In this document: positions 44,480-56,051 of the stretch, one piece after another
How positions within the stretch are numbered: position 1 is the stretch's first letter
Layout of the letters: every line of letters starts with the position of its first letter
Assembly: GCA_910890315.1 (NCBI GenBank)
Contig: CAJVGD010000014.1
Span: 434,001 to 498,000 of the forward strand
DNA: 64,000 bases
From: Serendipita indica DSM 11827
Taxonomy: Eukaryota; Basidiomycota; Agaricomycetes; Sebacinales; Serendipitaceae
Direction of reading: 5' to 3'
Program-made: the position numbers and the translations under genes
The notes under the pieces: model-generated
The model's database searches: none
Told to the model about the DNA's origin: nothing
What the model saw: the letters and a program-made list of their open reading frames with translations, nothing else

Positions 44480-46389
44480 GCCCGTGTTTTGTGAGCCCAT
44501 CACGCTTGTCGGTGCATAACCTGTCTCTTCGGTGATCAAATAAAAGGAATCTGATTTCATACCGCCAACGGCCGTATACACTGGCTGGTCCTTTTTGAAC
44601 GAAAGACGCACACCAATAGGATCCGATCGCCCACTAGTAACTGTGAGTAGGGCAAGCTTCTTTATGAGCAAGACTGTATAGGGTGCATACGACGTTAGCT
44701 GTATCTGTCGGCTGTCGGCGATTTCACGCTTGATCTACGGACGGTTGCCGTGATAAGTCAAACCGATATCATAGTGCAGGGAACTCGAGGACAAAGAAGG
44801 TAGATATAGTGAGAAAGTCAATATGGGCAACCGGCTGCTCTGGGGGGGGAGCGGGTGCACTAACGAAGCCGATGGGACCGGTGTTTGTATATTGAGATGG
44901 TTGGGGGGTTAGGAGGATGATGCGAGGTTCAGACGATACTATGTGCGGGTACAATTGCAGGTGCCGTCACTTTTCGGTGCCTACGTGCTCTCGAAGAGGG
45001 TAAGGCGCGGCGAGCCTGTCCTTGACACATGTGTCCAAAGGAAAAGAGAAAAACGGAGAATAGAGCAGTGCAGAATAGAATAAACCCTTGAAGGAAGAAC
45101 ATGTTAGAACTATGATTTACCCCTTGGTTGAAGATTGGGGTTGTTTGGCTACCGGAGTCAACCAAGGCCCTGTACAGCTGCGTCGTTCATGAATAGCTTT
45201 GACGGGAAAATCACTAATACAGTGCTATACATGGCGCAAATCGAAGCTGGCCACACCCTAGGCGCGCGGGAATACCTCTATGTCGTTTCTCACCAGCACG
45301 CGCTGGGGGCCCCTAGTGTAAACGGCTGATATACTAACTGAGGGACCATTGACATAATTCAGAGGTTGGATGTGCCTTGACTTTTATGTTGTCCCTCTCG
45401 GTGCATCCGCGCAACGACCACACACGGATGTACCTGTATGTATGCGGAATGAAAGAATGGGTGTAATAGGGGGTGAGTATGGGAGGATGAGGAGGAGGGA
45501 TCGTTGCTGGAAGAGGTATGAGTGAAGAAGAGGGGACTCCAAGGGTTGTACATTGATGGACAGCGCGGCCCGCTCCGATGCGACACGACGTCCTCTGCGA
45601 CCCGCGGCGACACTCGAGACATTTCCATTTCCACGGCGTCATAACCTCGGGTGTGTGGCGTTTCACTTGACAATTTTTCTTGTTCATCCTATAATGTTCA
45701 CATGCATGTTGCCCATGGATCCCTTGGGCGCTAGTTGTTATAGCCCAGGAGTGCTGGGTGAGACAAGTTCATGTGGGTTACATAAGGAATAAGATATAGC
45801 ACAAGGGCGAATGATCCGGATCATGGCGCTAGTAGGAGACACACGCCTTGTCCGCGTGGTGCACTAAGAGCCGCGGGCTGTCGATCAAAAAGTATGCACT
45901 CACGGCGGGCGAAACAAGTGCCGTCTGCTTAGAGTTTTAAAACTAGTGAGATAAACAATTTTGTGGGTTATGGTTAGCTAAAGAGTTATACGTGGCGATG
46001 ATAGGGATAGGTCGAACCCGGCTACACATTGTCTGTATTTTTCTTTTTTCACTTGTGACACTGATTCCCGAGCGGAACGCATTTCTAGTATCATATAATG
46101 GGCATCCAGACCCCGGTACCATAGCCTATGGCTTGACCCGACCGCCGGTTAGGGAAAGGATAGCCCAGACAACCCGGTCCCGTCGCGTCTTCGATCAAAG
46201 GACTGGGATCGTAGAATAGTTGTTGTCGCAAGGGAGCTCATCCACCAACTAGGGGCGGGTGTAAGCACAAAGGAAACGGAATCCAGTTTTGATGGAGATA
46301 TAGTTCAAGTGGCGCTCTCCGTCCGTCTATTGGTTCTATTTGGCGTTTTTGTCTCATCAGCACCCATGATTGCAGCCGGTGGTCGTTCG

Positions 46390-46409
46390 GGTGTGTGTGT
46401 GTGTGTGTG
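46390..46409. repeat. GT dinucleotide microsatellite
   Basis: About nine to ten gt units in a row in the intergenic region. Such tracts are usually length-polymorphic. Confidence 0.9.
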
Positions 46410-46685
46410 GTTTAGGGTACGGAAGAGGCCAAATGCAGTAACACAGGAAGCGGGTTTCTGTCTATTTCGTGTCGATACATACGCGAGAGAGAGGAAAAAT
46501 GGCTATCCGGCCGCTGGGATATAACAAGAGGGGGCAAGCAAGGGGGACTGGATATATAAATGGAGGATGACACGACGGCTGGATAGGGGAATAAATACGC
46601 GCTCGAGAGCTGGTGGGTGGAGCGTCCATAGAGAGAGGTGTACAAGCAAAGCCATGGCAGATCCTTTTTTGGGTCTAGAATTCTG

Positions 46686-46700
46686 TTTTTTTAAAAAAAA
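46686..46700. repeat. T-run/A-run junction (palindromic homopolymer)
   Basis: Seven T followed by eight A. On the minus strand it lies in the last intron candidate of the zinc-finger gene, just upstream of a cag acceptor. Confidence 0.8.
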
Positions 46701-46737
46701 GAGTCAGCCATAGATTATTGGAAAAGAAGGACGAGTG

Positions 46738-48707
46738 CTAACCATTCGATCGTCGTTTTGGGCCATGGTTTTGGAGGGATACATGGTCGTTGAGATGGTT
46801 CAAAGTGCCATAGGCCTTTGTGCATCCGTTCCAACCACAGAGATAGCGACGCTCAATCTCTTCATATTTTCTCCTCTTGCGTCGTGGTTCCATGCCCGTC
46901 AAGCCTACAGCGCCTCCGTGTCCACCGCCTCCAATCGTTGCCGTTGTCGTCGTCGAGGTGGGTGTGCCATCAGATGAAGTGTCGTTGACGTTGACAGTGC
47001 CGTTATTCATGCCACGTGGAGGAGGTGCAGGGATAAAGTGGACGGTATTGGTCGAGTGAGACTGGCCGAGAGAGGAAGATGAAGACGAAGAGGGCGGAAT
47101 GTAACTGGTGGGTGTCGAGAGTCTGTATGCACTCGTGTTGGTGCTATTTGTGCTTGAACTGGTGCTGGTGCTCGGGCGAGAGGGATTCGAGTGAGAGGGA
47201 CGACGGGTTGGATGGGATTGGGAAGAAGCCCGACTGCGACCTCCTGGTGGGTAGATAAAAGGGGAAGGTTGGGTATACGAGGCAGAGGCAGATGAGACTG
47301 AAAAGTCGACCGAGGAAGCAGAGGGCGAGGTAGGAGCAATAGGCGCAGCGAGTCGGAACCGAGTGTGCTCCGGACTGAGGCTATTACGATCTTGCTGAAG
47401 CTGCTGGGAATAGACATGATAAGGAGGAGGGGGAGCAAGGCCGGCTTGTTTTAGATTGGGAGAGGAGGAAAGTGAGTCTGCTCGTGTACGTCGTTGATGT
47501 TGCTGATGATGATGGTGGTGGCGTACAGAGTGCATGGGCAAAAAAGGCGAGCGCGGTGCTTGCTGCTGCTGCTGGGAGCGTGAAGACAAGCCGGCGGCGG
47601 GGTTAGAGAGGGCACCGAGAGCAGTCTGGGCCTCGTACTCGTCGAGAGAGAGATCGAGTCGGAGTTCCGCGATCGAGGGCAAACGGATAGATTTTTGAGC
47701 GTCGTTGGAATCGTCTACGGTCGGGTTATGGAAGGACATCAGTGGACTGTCGAGTGTAGATGGACGCGGAGAGATTAAGGCGCTCGTAGTTTGTAAGAAT
47801 GCACTGCCAACAGTTGGGGGGGCACCAGAGGGGCTAGTAGTACCGACGGCTAGTGGTACGCGTGGCAGAGGGTGATAGCCGTCGCGTTCTTCACTCGCTC
47901 TAGAACGATGTTGGCGATAGTCTACTGGGGGCCGATAGGGGCTGTCGGTGCCCACAGACGGCGCGTAGACGGCGTGCGGAGGATAGACTGCCGATGTGGG
48001 CGGAGCCAAGTGGTGATTTCTCTGTGGATAATGTTGACTAGTCGTCTGAGCTTGCGCTTGCTGAGCTGCGTGCATGGCGTGTTCCCGTAACCGTCGCGAC
48101 TTGCGCTCCTGCCGCCAGATCCGTCGCGCCTCTTTAAACTCTGTACAACTCTGATCAGCAAATCACTCGTCTTTTCAACAACATTATTTCGTTACTCACC
48201 ATGTGGCTCTCGTTTCTCCCCGTGTCGTTGCAGGCGGACGTGGTCATTCAGATGGGACAGGGTCCCATATGATTTCTCGCATCCGTTCCAGGTGCACTTG
48301 TACAATCGCTCGACCTCGTCTGCTCGTCGTCGTGGTCGTCGTGTTCGATGGACACCCGTATTCGTCGTCGTACTATTAGGGATTCCCCCCGGATGAGCAT
48401 TGTCCAGCTGATTCCTGTTCACGGTCGCTGGCAAACTGGTGTGGGAACGGTGATGATGAACACGATCGTCAAACTCGTCGTCTTCATCCTCCATCTCGTC
48501 TTCGTCCATTTCATCCACCTCGTCCTCTGGAGACGGATGACGACGCTGTGTGGCCAGTTGGGGTGGGAATCGAGTCGAATAGGTCTGCATAGTGTCAGTT
48601 GTAGACCCAGTCGTCCACGCGCGGGCTCTGAGGGATGGATGGTGGGTTGGATGATGCACAATCGACGCTGCTGGTCCACTGCTCGCCATGGGCAACACGA
48701 CGGCCAT
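46738..48707 (-). CDS. Protein with two CON7-like C2H2 zinc fingers
   Basis: Nuclear DNA-binding protein, probably a transcription factor. ATG 48707 (MAVVLPMASSGPAASIVHHP), an acidic run (DEVDEMDEDEMEDEDDEFDD), then the first finger YKCTWNGCEKSYGTLSHLND with HVRLQRHG and, across a 57-base intron, EFKEARRIWRQERKSRRL, the CON7-type helix. About 400 residues of Ser/Pro/Gln/His-rich sequence follow in one exon. At the C-terminus a second finger, YLCGWNGCTKAYGTLNHLND then HVSLQNHGPKRR, follows a basic RRKRRKYEE stretch. The end is uncertain: without splicing the protein stops after RRSNG; with an intron (gttagc...acag) it stops at SNEF, cutting the second CON7 helix short. CON7 regulates infection structures in Magnaporthe; here the role is unknown. 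Confidence 0.85.
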
Positions 48708-50027
48708 ATATCTCTGCTCTTTTTTTCCCTTTTGCGCTGGATCTCGTTTGCAAGTGGGTGGCCAGCTATCTCTATCCAGGGCTGCGTGTGCTCCCAAGGC
48801 TTTGCTCTCGCTAGGCTCGCTAGTCGTCCTTGGACACGCGATGGCGTTGAACCCGTCAAGCAAAATTGTCGAGGGGAGTTGTCAACGTTCTTGCAAGAGC
48901 CTGCGCAGTGTCTTGTAATCTGATCTGACCAGGCTCCCCCCCTAAAGGTCTAGGCTGCTAGCACGGCTCCTCGGTCAGCAGCACTCGAGCAGCAACCACC
49001 AGAGTCTGAGAGAGAATTGGTTCCAACAAATAGGAATATTTGTCCTGTGGGCGTCGACTGGGCAGCCACTCGACGGGCAAATCCAACCGAAAACGTGAAC
49101 AAGGGGAGGGGAGGGAGCGACCTGGGTCTCTGGCGGGGCGCGGGCGAGTATAAATCCCTAAATGCGCTCTGTGTTCGTCCCGCGCTCGTCAATCGACGAC
49201 GCGGCTTCTCAACGAAGAAGTTTCCCTCCCCCCTCTCCCCCAGAAATGGCCCTTACTCGCAAACTATTTCTTGAGCGAGAAGGCACCACATATTATTTTA
49301 TAATAATTCCAATAATAATTAATTAATTCCCCAGTTTCTCCAAAAGCTCGGTCTATTCCATCTTCTCATCGAATTATATAATACACACCTTTAGTGCACC
49401 GCTTTCCGCCCCGAATTGCTCCCGTTTTACCGTCTTTTTTAGTGTCAAATCTCACCCCCCTTGCAACAGCGTCCCGATCACTACCAGTAAGCTACTCACC
49501 ATCACACTCTGTCAACAAACCCATGGCATTTTCCTTAGGGGCTCCCGACGGCCTCTTTCATCTCGAGCATAAGCGTCATCTTTAATCGAATTAGAAAACA
49601 ACGTGTAACAGTTCCTGCCATCACTGGTGGCTGCTCGCGGCTAGCAATCTGACCAGCGCACGCCGCATGCATCCACACAAGGGTCACCCCTCGCCTAGAT
49701 TGTCTCCCAAGGGGTGCGTGCACACATGCAAAATGGTTCGAAGAGTTAGAATCGTTGGCGGAGTATTCGCGTCCCTACATCGACCATTCCTGCCACTCCC
49801 TCAACCGCCGAGGCAAGCATCCCGGCCCACGTAGGGACACCGTGCGACGTCGACTCTAACCGGGACACCACCTCTTCCCTATTCCCAAGAGAAGAATGTC
49901 CACTTGCAGCCTCTGCGCTAGCAGTTGATATCCCCTCTCGGTTCTCACTACGCCCGATATCCCGGTCTGAACACGTCCATGTGAGTTAGCCAGTTTGGAA
50001 TAACTCCCCCCCAAAAACTTATTCAGA
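48708..50027. other. Intergenic region, probably promoter of the zinc-finger gene plus an unassigned promoter-like stretch
   Basis: About 1.3 kb without a supportable gene. On the plus strand there is a TATA-like tataaatcc at 49150, a strong C/T tract (tttccctcccccctctcccc, near 49222), and an AT-rich patch at 49293-49331 built of ataatt/taatt units. The small open frames that follow (about 20-26 codons from ATGs at 49247 and 49523) have no support as proteins. A large region upstream suits a regulatory gene. Nothing else is recognised. Confidence 0.45.
49293..49331. repeat. AT-rich patch of ataatt/taatt units
   Basis: Nearly pure A/T stretch with repeated taatt and ataatt units in an otherwise GC-balanced region. 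It could be a nucleosome-poor promoter element. Confidence 0.6.
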
Positions 50028-51891
50028 TTACTTACCCGGTGTACGGCGTCTTACGACCCGATCTGCATCTCCATCTGCACCCGCCACGCCCATAAACATC
50101 CGCTTCAGCCCATCGAGCTCGTTGATCGTTTCCAATCCAACGCTCCTCGCCCACACGATGGGTCCATTACGCGTCCCGTAGAGCTTTTTCAACTTGTCGA
50201 CCGCGCTCAACATTCCGTGATTGACCAAGTACCGTTGGCGTGGGTACGATTCCAATGCGGTAAATGACCCGACATCTTGTCCGAGTGAATGTGCAGTGTG
50301 AATTGCATTGGCGAGCGATTGGCAGTCGCCTAACCCCAGATTCAGACCTTGACCAGCGAGCGGGTGTGTCGTATGGGCTGCGTCGCCTATGAGAGCCGTC
50401 CGTACTCCTTGTCCGAGATAACGTTCCGCATGTGCCATTCGTAATGGGAACGATGCTGCCGACCGTGCTTGGATATGTCCGACGAGTGGTGGGTAAAATT
50501 CTGCGTCTGCAGATGGAATCATCCCACTACTCGTCCTCGTCGTCGCGTCGGGTAGAGATGAGAGTGCCGAAGATGCATCAATCGAATGTGCATTCACGCC
50601 ACCGGATCTCGCCCTCAATTTCGTCCACGCCCAAATAGCCCTTCTTGCTCATCTTGCCATCTGCTCCTACTTCAGGAACGGCCGCGTGCCATCGGTCGAG
50701 GATAAATTGATGTAGATATCGCATAGATAGATCCGGTAATCGAAATGCTGCATTCACCATTCGCGCTAACACATCGTCACCTGCATCCAACAGGGCCTGC
50801 GCCAGCTCTGGCGTGGTGCTCCACACGAGACTCGCTCGCGTCGTCGACAGCGGTAAGAATGCAATGGGCCCCGTCGGGAGAAAACGCTGATAGGCCGTCG
50901 TCGTGTTCCGTGGGGTACCAAACGACGTGAGTAGATTGCCGTCGTGCACCATTGTTGCGACAATCGCACGCGCGTCGTAGGACCACCCGTACGTCTCAAT
51001 TTTTGAAAACGCTCGCACGGGTGAGGATGGCCCGTCGGCGCCCACCAACAACCGTGCGCGCAACGGCAAGGGGGAGGTTTGCTCTCGTCGTTCAGGGGCT
51101 TGGTGTGCTACCCCGCTGCTTTGGCTTGGGTGAAGATGGACAACCGGCCAGGTTGATCTTTCCGTGTCGGGGACGATGGAGGATACTTTCGTCTTGTCAA
51201 GAATGGTAAAGGTTGGAGAAGAGAGGTTGTCCAGCCGTCTCAGCAGGGCTCGTTGCAAGTTTAGGTTCTCGGTCAACCGAGCCATCTCTAGACCGCGTCC
51301 AGACGGCAAAGTAGCTTCACCAAATTCGATTCGCGCGTCGCTTACACCGTCCCAAACCTGCATTTCTTCAATAGCCATCGTACGCGATTCATCGACAAGG
51401 TCCCATGCCCCAATCCCTACAAGGGGTTGGACCCTGGCAGTCAGAGGTTATCACAAGAGTTGTACAGGAGAAAATAATTCACCTTGGAGGAACTCCCGAG
51501 ATGCGTTGGTAATGGAGCTCACTCGATTCGAAAAAGAGTCCCCCTCGGGTTGCCACTTGCGCACGGCGGAGAGGTCGGAAGCTTCGATAAGAGCGACCCG
51601 TAGACTCGAGTCTCGACGCAGAGGCGAAACTGTACACGGTCAGATTGTCCGACAAAGAGAAACAACCAATTTTCACAAAAGGAGAGAGAGAGGCTTTGGG
51701 GCGTATAAAGAGAGTAACATACCCAATGCACATGCCAATGCAAGTCCAACGGGTCCTCCGCCAACAATTACAACATCATAGTCTTGGACACTCGCCGTGG
51801 ACGCATACGTTTGTGAATAAAGCCCGTTTCTCGTTGCTAAAATGGGTCTAATTCCCCTCGACCCAAGGCTTACAGCTCGCGTCCGGAGCAT
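50028..51891 (-). CDS. COQ6: Ubiquinone biosynthesis FAD monooxygenase Coq6 (possible frame break)
   Basis: Mitochondrial flavoprotein hydroxylating C5 of the coenzyme Q ring. ATG 51891 (MLRTRAVSLGSRGIRPILAT) is an Arg-rich presequence. The Rossmann FAD motif is VVIVGGGPVGLALACAL; then KWQPEGDSFSNRVSSITNAS, MQVWDGVSDARIEF, LVGADGPSSPVR, RFLPTGPIAFLPLS and the second FAD motif LIGDAAHTTHPLAGQGLNLG. The C-terminus is RVVRRRTPGK at 50028. Near 50590 the frame changes between EIRWRE and HSIDASSALSSLP. One extra base would explain it (WREAHSIDASSALSSL resembles family sequences); an intron of 67 or 73 bases from gtggcg is the alternative but would remove the WRE block. It diverges from the NAD synthetase gene 112 bases away. 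Confidence 0.93.
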
Positions 51892-52003
51892 TGACAGAGG
51901 TCAGGTTAAAGGTGTATATCGCACGTTTGGACTCGATAGCCACTGCGCACGCAGGCTCTGTAGGTCGCAAGAACGATTCACGAAACATAGTTTGTCGACA
52001 GAA

Positions 52004-55000
52004 ATGGGGCACTTGATCACGCTCGCAACGTTAGTTTCTCTTTGCCTGCTCCCGGTATGATAGCGGCCTTTGCGGCCCTGTTGGTCGCTCGATATCCTAA
52101 AGTCAAAGAGGAGGACCCGCTTTCGTTCAGAATATCTCTTAATTGCCTGTTTTCTGACTGCCGATTGATGTCTGACTGTCGTTATCCTTCCGTCCGGCGG
52201 CATTTTGGCTGTGCGACTCTGATTCCCCGTCTGTTTGCATCTATATCAGCTGGTTCGTACTCAATCAACTTCAAACGCCTCGCACGCGCTCACGGGCGGC
52301 CGTATAGTTCGCTCAATCAGTGGGCTCTGGACTTTGAAGTGAGTCGTTCTTCTCGACAACATCCATCGCGTGACATTTCGATGTCTTGTCAAAAACGCAC
52401 AGCCTAGCGTTCAGACTATGCCAGCCCGTTCTACAACCACCTCCCGCCCTTTCCCCTCTTTTCGCCCGCTATCCCGCCGCAGCTGGATAGCGTGACCTCG
52501 AAATCAATGCTTCTTTCCACTCTGTCTATTCTGTGGCGTCTTACGACGTGGCTACAGGCTACGGCCCGACGCCAGATTACTCGTAAATACGCACTTACAC
52601 TCATTTACCGCAGGGCAACTGCCGAAGAATTCTCGAAAGTATCCGAATTGCCAAAGAACGTGGTGCCTCGCTTCGAGTCGGCCCTGAGCTGGAGATCTGG
52701 TGCGTGTGTGCTTAGCTCCCTCCCCGTCCGATCCTATTGGCCTCTTGTCCGACACCCATTCTCCCGCACTAGGCTGTGCCCTTCGTTCGTGTTCCCTCTT
52801 CGCGTTCTGAAAACTGCCTGTCCTGCTCATTCTCCCTCTCCCCCCCCTTTTTCACCTTTGTTCTGGCGCAAAAACAAGGCTTCTCTCGCCGGCCAGCGCT
52901 GTATTCTTCGGATTTCGGTTATCTCCGGTGTTTGTTGATGTTCTTTTTTTCTTGCCAGCGGTTATGGTTGCCTAGATCATTTCCTCGAAGGTATGTCGGT
53001 CCCAGATTGCATCCGCCTACCGTGGTCTGGCATTGGCCGAGGACTGGTTGGCGTTCTCTCAGCTAATTCCGCATGGGTCCTCTTCTGTCGGCACCTACTC
53101 CCATTTTCCATGGAGAATAGTCAGACGACTGACTGGTTGCGCAGGGGATACCGTTCTTCATTCATGGGAAATTCTCGCCCGCATCTTGGCATCTCAAGAA
53201 GCTATGGATATTGTGTGCGATATCGGAATGTGAGTCCTTCTTCATGCCGTGCAACTTCCCAAACTGGCTTTTCGTCGGCGCATCTCGGTGGCTAATCGAC
53301 GCTCTCCCCCCCTCGCCATCTCCACATAATTGCTGCGCCTCCGATCACGAAAGTTGCCGTTATTCGCTTCTTCGTCATTGGCAATTGTTAACCTCTTTCT
53401 CTATCTCTACCAGGCCCGTGATACACAAGAATGTCATCTACAATTGCCGCCTCATCATCTACAATGGCAAGATTCTGCTCATCAGGCCAAAGATGTGGCT
53501 CGCAAACGATGGTAATTATCGCGAAATGCGCTACTTTACGGCATGGGCCAAGCATCGGCAGACCGAGGAACACTACCTGCCACGGATCGTCCAGCAGGTC
53601 ACGGGCCAGGTAATGTTGCCATCACAAGATAACTTCTGCTTTTGACTTATTCTTCCTTCGCGATAACCGCGGACTGGGCTACATGTCATTTGCCGCTGAA
53701 CGGTAAATACACTCTAGATCAAGGTCCCTTTCGGTGATGCCGTCGTGAGTACGGTAGATACTTGCATTGGTGTGGAACTCTGTGAAGAATTGTTTACACC
53801 AGCAAGGTGAGCTTCTATTCCTCCCGCGTGCTCCGCAATAACGCCGGTCTTTAGCCCGCACATTCTCATGGGCCTTGACGGTGTCGAGATCTTTACCAAC
53901 TCTAGCGGGAGTCACCACGAGCTACGAAAGCTCAACACACGCATCGACCTCATCAGAGAGGCGACGCAAAAGGTGCTCATGATGGCTCACCCATCTGCTT
54001 TTGCTCACATGATTTTACCAGGTCGGAGGTGTCTATCTGTACGCCAACCAGCAGGGTTGTGATGGTGATAGGCTCTACTATGACGGTTGTGCCCTTATTG
54101 CCGTCAATGGACGTATCGTCGCCCAGGGCTCTCAGTTTTCTCTGAGAGACGTCGAGGTTGTCACTGCAACCATTGACATCGAGGACATACGCTCCCACCG
54201 AGCTGTCAAGAGCCGCAGCATGCAAGCTGCTCAGGCCGAGCGATACCAACGCATCGAAGTCCCCTTTGCGCTGTCAAACGACGATTTTGGACGGCGTCCA
54301 ACGACTTTCCAAGAGCCCCGTTTGCACATACCCGAAGAGGAAATCGCGTGAGGCTTTTCCTAGCCCTTGCCGTTGTAGAACACCGGCGACTCACTCGAGT
54401 TATAGACTCGGCCCTGCCTGTTGGCTCTGGGATTATCTTCGACGTTCTCGCACTCAGGGTTACTTTGTCCCTCTTAGTGGTGGTATCGACAGCTGCGCCA
54501 CAGCAACCATTGTCTATTCAATGTGCCGTCTAGTTTCAGAGGCAGCTGCCAAAGGAGGTGAGATAAAAATTCTATTTCACATCGCTTGTTCGCCTCCTGA
54601 ACACCCGGGACAGACAAGGACGTGATTTCCGACGCACGGCGAATCGCGGGCGAGCCCGAGAGCTCCGACTATATGCCCCTGGATCCCAAAGAGTTTTGTG
54701 GCAGAATCTTCCACACGTGCTACATGGGAACAGCCAATTCGAGCGCAGAGACCCGCAGCAGGGCCAAGGATCTCGCAAAAGCCATCGGGAGCTACCATGT
54801 CGATCTCAACATGGACACCGTCGTCACAGCTGTCCAGACGCTTTTCTCTCTGGTCACCAATAAGACGCCACGCTTTCGCGTCCACGGCGGTTCATCCGCG
54901 GAGAATCTCGCACTACAAAACATCCAAGTGAGTCCTTGCCTCGCCCGTCGGGACCGTGTTTGTTTAGACGAATAGGCTCGATTGCGCATGGTTCTAGCCT

Positions 55001-56051
55001 ATTTGTTTGCGCAACTCTTGCCATGGGCGAGAGGAAGGCAAGGCGGTCTCCTCGTCCTCGGGAGCGCAAATGTCGACGAGAGGCAAGTTTTGTCATTCGG
55101 AGATCACTAGACGACTTATGGGACTTTTCACAGCCTGCGGGGATACCTGACAAAGTACGATTGCTCATCAGGTAAAGCTCAATTTGACCCTATGCCGAGT
55201 CTGTGCCTAAAGCCTCGATTCCAGCGGATATCAACCCCATTGGAGCCATCTCCAAGACCGATCTGAAGAAATTCATCGCATGGGCACAGAGGTCCTTTGA
55301 TCTCCCCATACTGGAAAGGCAAATACCTGTCAACGTTGTGCCGAGCCCGTGCTGATCCGAGATGGTAGTTTCCTCAACGCGACTCCAACAGCAGAGCTCG
55401 AGCCAATCACGGAAAACTATGTCCAAGCAGATGAGGTCGGTAAAACAGACTTTTGTCCATGGATGAACCGGATTAAAATCATTGACAGGCTGACATGGGA
55501 ATGACATACAACGAACTCTCCATCTTCGGCCGCCTCCGCAAGGTCGAGAAATGTGGACCTTTCAGCATGTTCTCGAAGCTCGTTAATGAATGGGGTTCCA
55601 TGTTTTCACCGCTACAGGTGCGAGTGTCAAGCTGTCAAAGGGAAAGAGCGAACTGAGTGATCGGATCAGATTGCGGCCAAAGTCAAGCTGTTCTACTTTG
55701 AGTATGCTAGAAACCGGCATAAGATGACCACCCTCACCCCATCCTATCACGCGGTAAGTCTAGACTTATCCACATGGACGGCTACACGCCGGTCATTTAT
55801 TCGAGGTGTTTTGTTGGTGGCGACCGCTAATTATACCATTCTTAGGAATCCTATAGCCCTGATGATAACCGTTAAGTGAATTCCCTTGACGGCATGGATA
55901 ACCAGTGCTGACCCTTATGTTCTCAGGCTTCGATCTCAGGCCTTTCCTGTATCCAGCAAGCTTTCCCTATCAGTTCAAGCGGATCGATGAGGCTGCCAAC
56001 TCGCTTCCCGATAGGTCCTCTGAGGGCGCCACAGGGCCAATATCCAAGTAG
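52004..56051 (+). CDS. QNS1: Glutamine-dependent NAD+ synthetase
   Basis: Last step of NAD synthesis: amidates NaAD using ammonia from glutamine. The first exon is 26 bases (52004-52029, MGHLITLAT); exon 2 is 52308-52338 ([10 protein letters not shown]), then 52614-52699, 52959-52990, 53145-53229 and from 53414. The N-terminal nitrilase domain has [51 protein letters not shown] (catalytic Cys in the ELCEEL block) and [10 protein letters not shown]. The synthetase domain starts near 54395 with [14 protein letters not shown], the P-loop [40 protein letters not shown] and [20 protein letters not shown], ending PISK. Introns near the 5' end are 154-278 bases, later ones about 50. Two introns near 55.1-55.4 kb have GC donors. 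Confidence 0.93.
55083..55133 (+). other. GC-AG intron in NAD synthetase (first)
   Basis: The 51-base intron starts gcaagt after GACGAGAG and ends ttcacag. It restores [17 protein letters not shown], an invariant motif. GT alternatives upstream would remove DES from the motif. The donor AG/GCAAGT is the classical GC-type consensus. Confidence 0.8.
55320..55369 (+). other. GC-AG intron in NAD synthetase (second)
   Basis: The exon ends ACTGGAAAG; the 50-base intron starts gcaaat and ends tggtag. It joins DLPILES to [15 protein letters not shown] in frame, as in the family. No GT donor in this stretch gives the conserved reading. Confidence 0.75.

Larger units (their letters stand above)
44480..46737. 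other. Intergenic region without a supportable gene
   Basis: About 2.25 kb between TRM82 and the zinc-finger gene, the longest gap in the window. Open frames here (for example minus strand 45165-44929 with a hydrophobic stretch FFLQGFILFCTALFSVFLFS, and minus strand 45673-45359, Ser/His-rich) lack start, splice and motif support. A transcribed 3' UTR of the zinc-finger gene probably covers part of the right end. A GT repeat and a T/A homopolymer pair lie inside. No tRNA, transposon or repeat pair is seen. Confidence 0.6.

Noticed and set aside
45334-45687. Minus-strand open frames of 104-117 codons in the intergenic region
   Set aside because: Ser/His/Pro-rich low-complexity reading with no conserved motif or splice support.
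46000-46030. A tRNA-like gttcgacc box on the minus strand
   Set aside because: No matching acceptor stem, A box or T stem pairing is present around it.
48192-48863. Upstream start for the zinc-finger gene at 48863
   Set aside because: That codon is TTG, not ATG; the first ATG in frame is 48707.
52030-52958. Long NAD synthetase introns as copies of one introner-like element
   Set aside because: The first two were compared by eye and share no sequence beyond splice sites.
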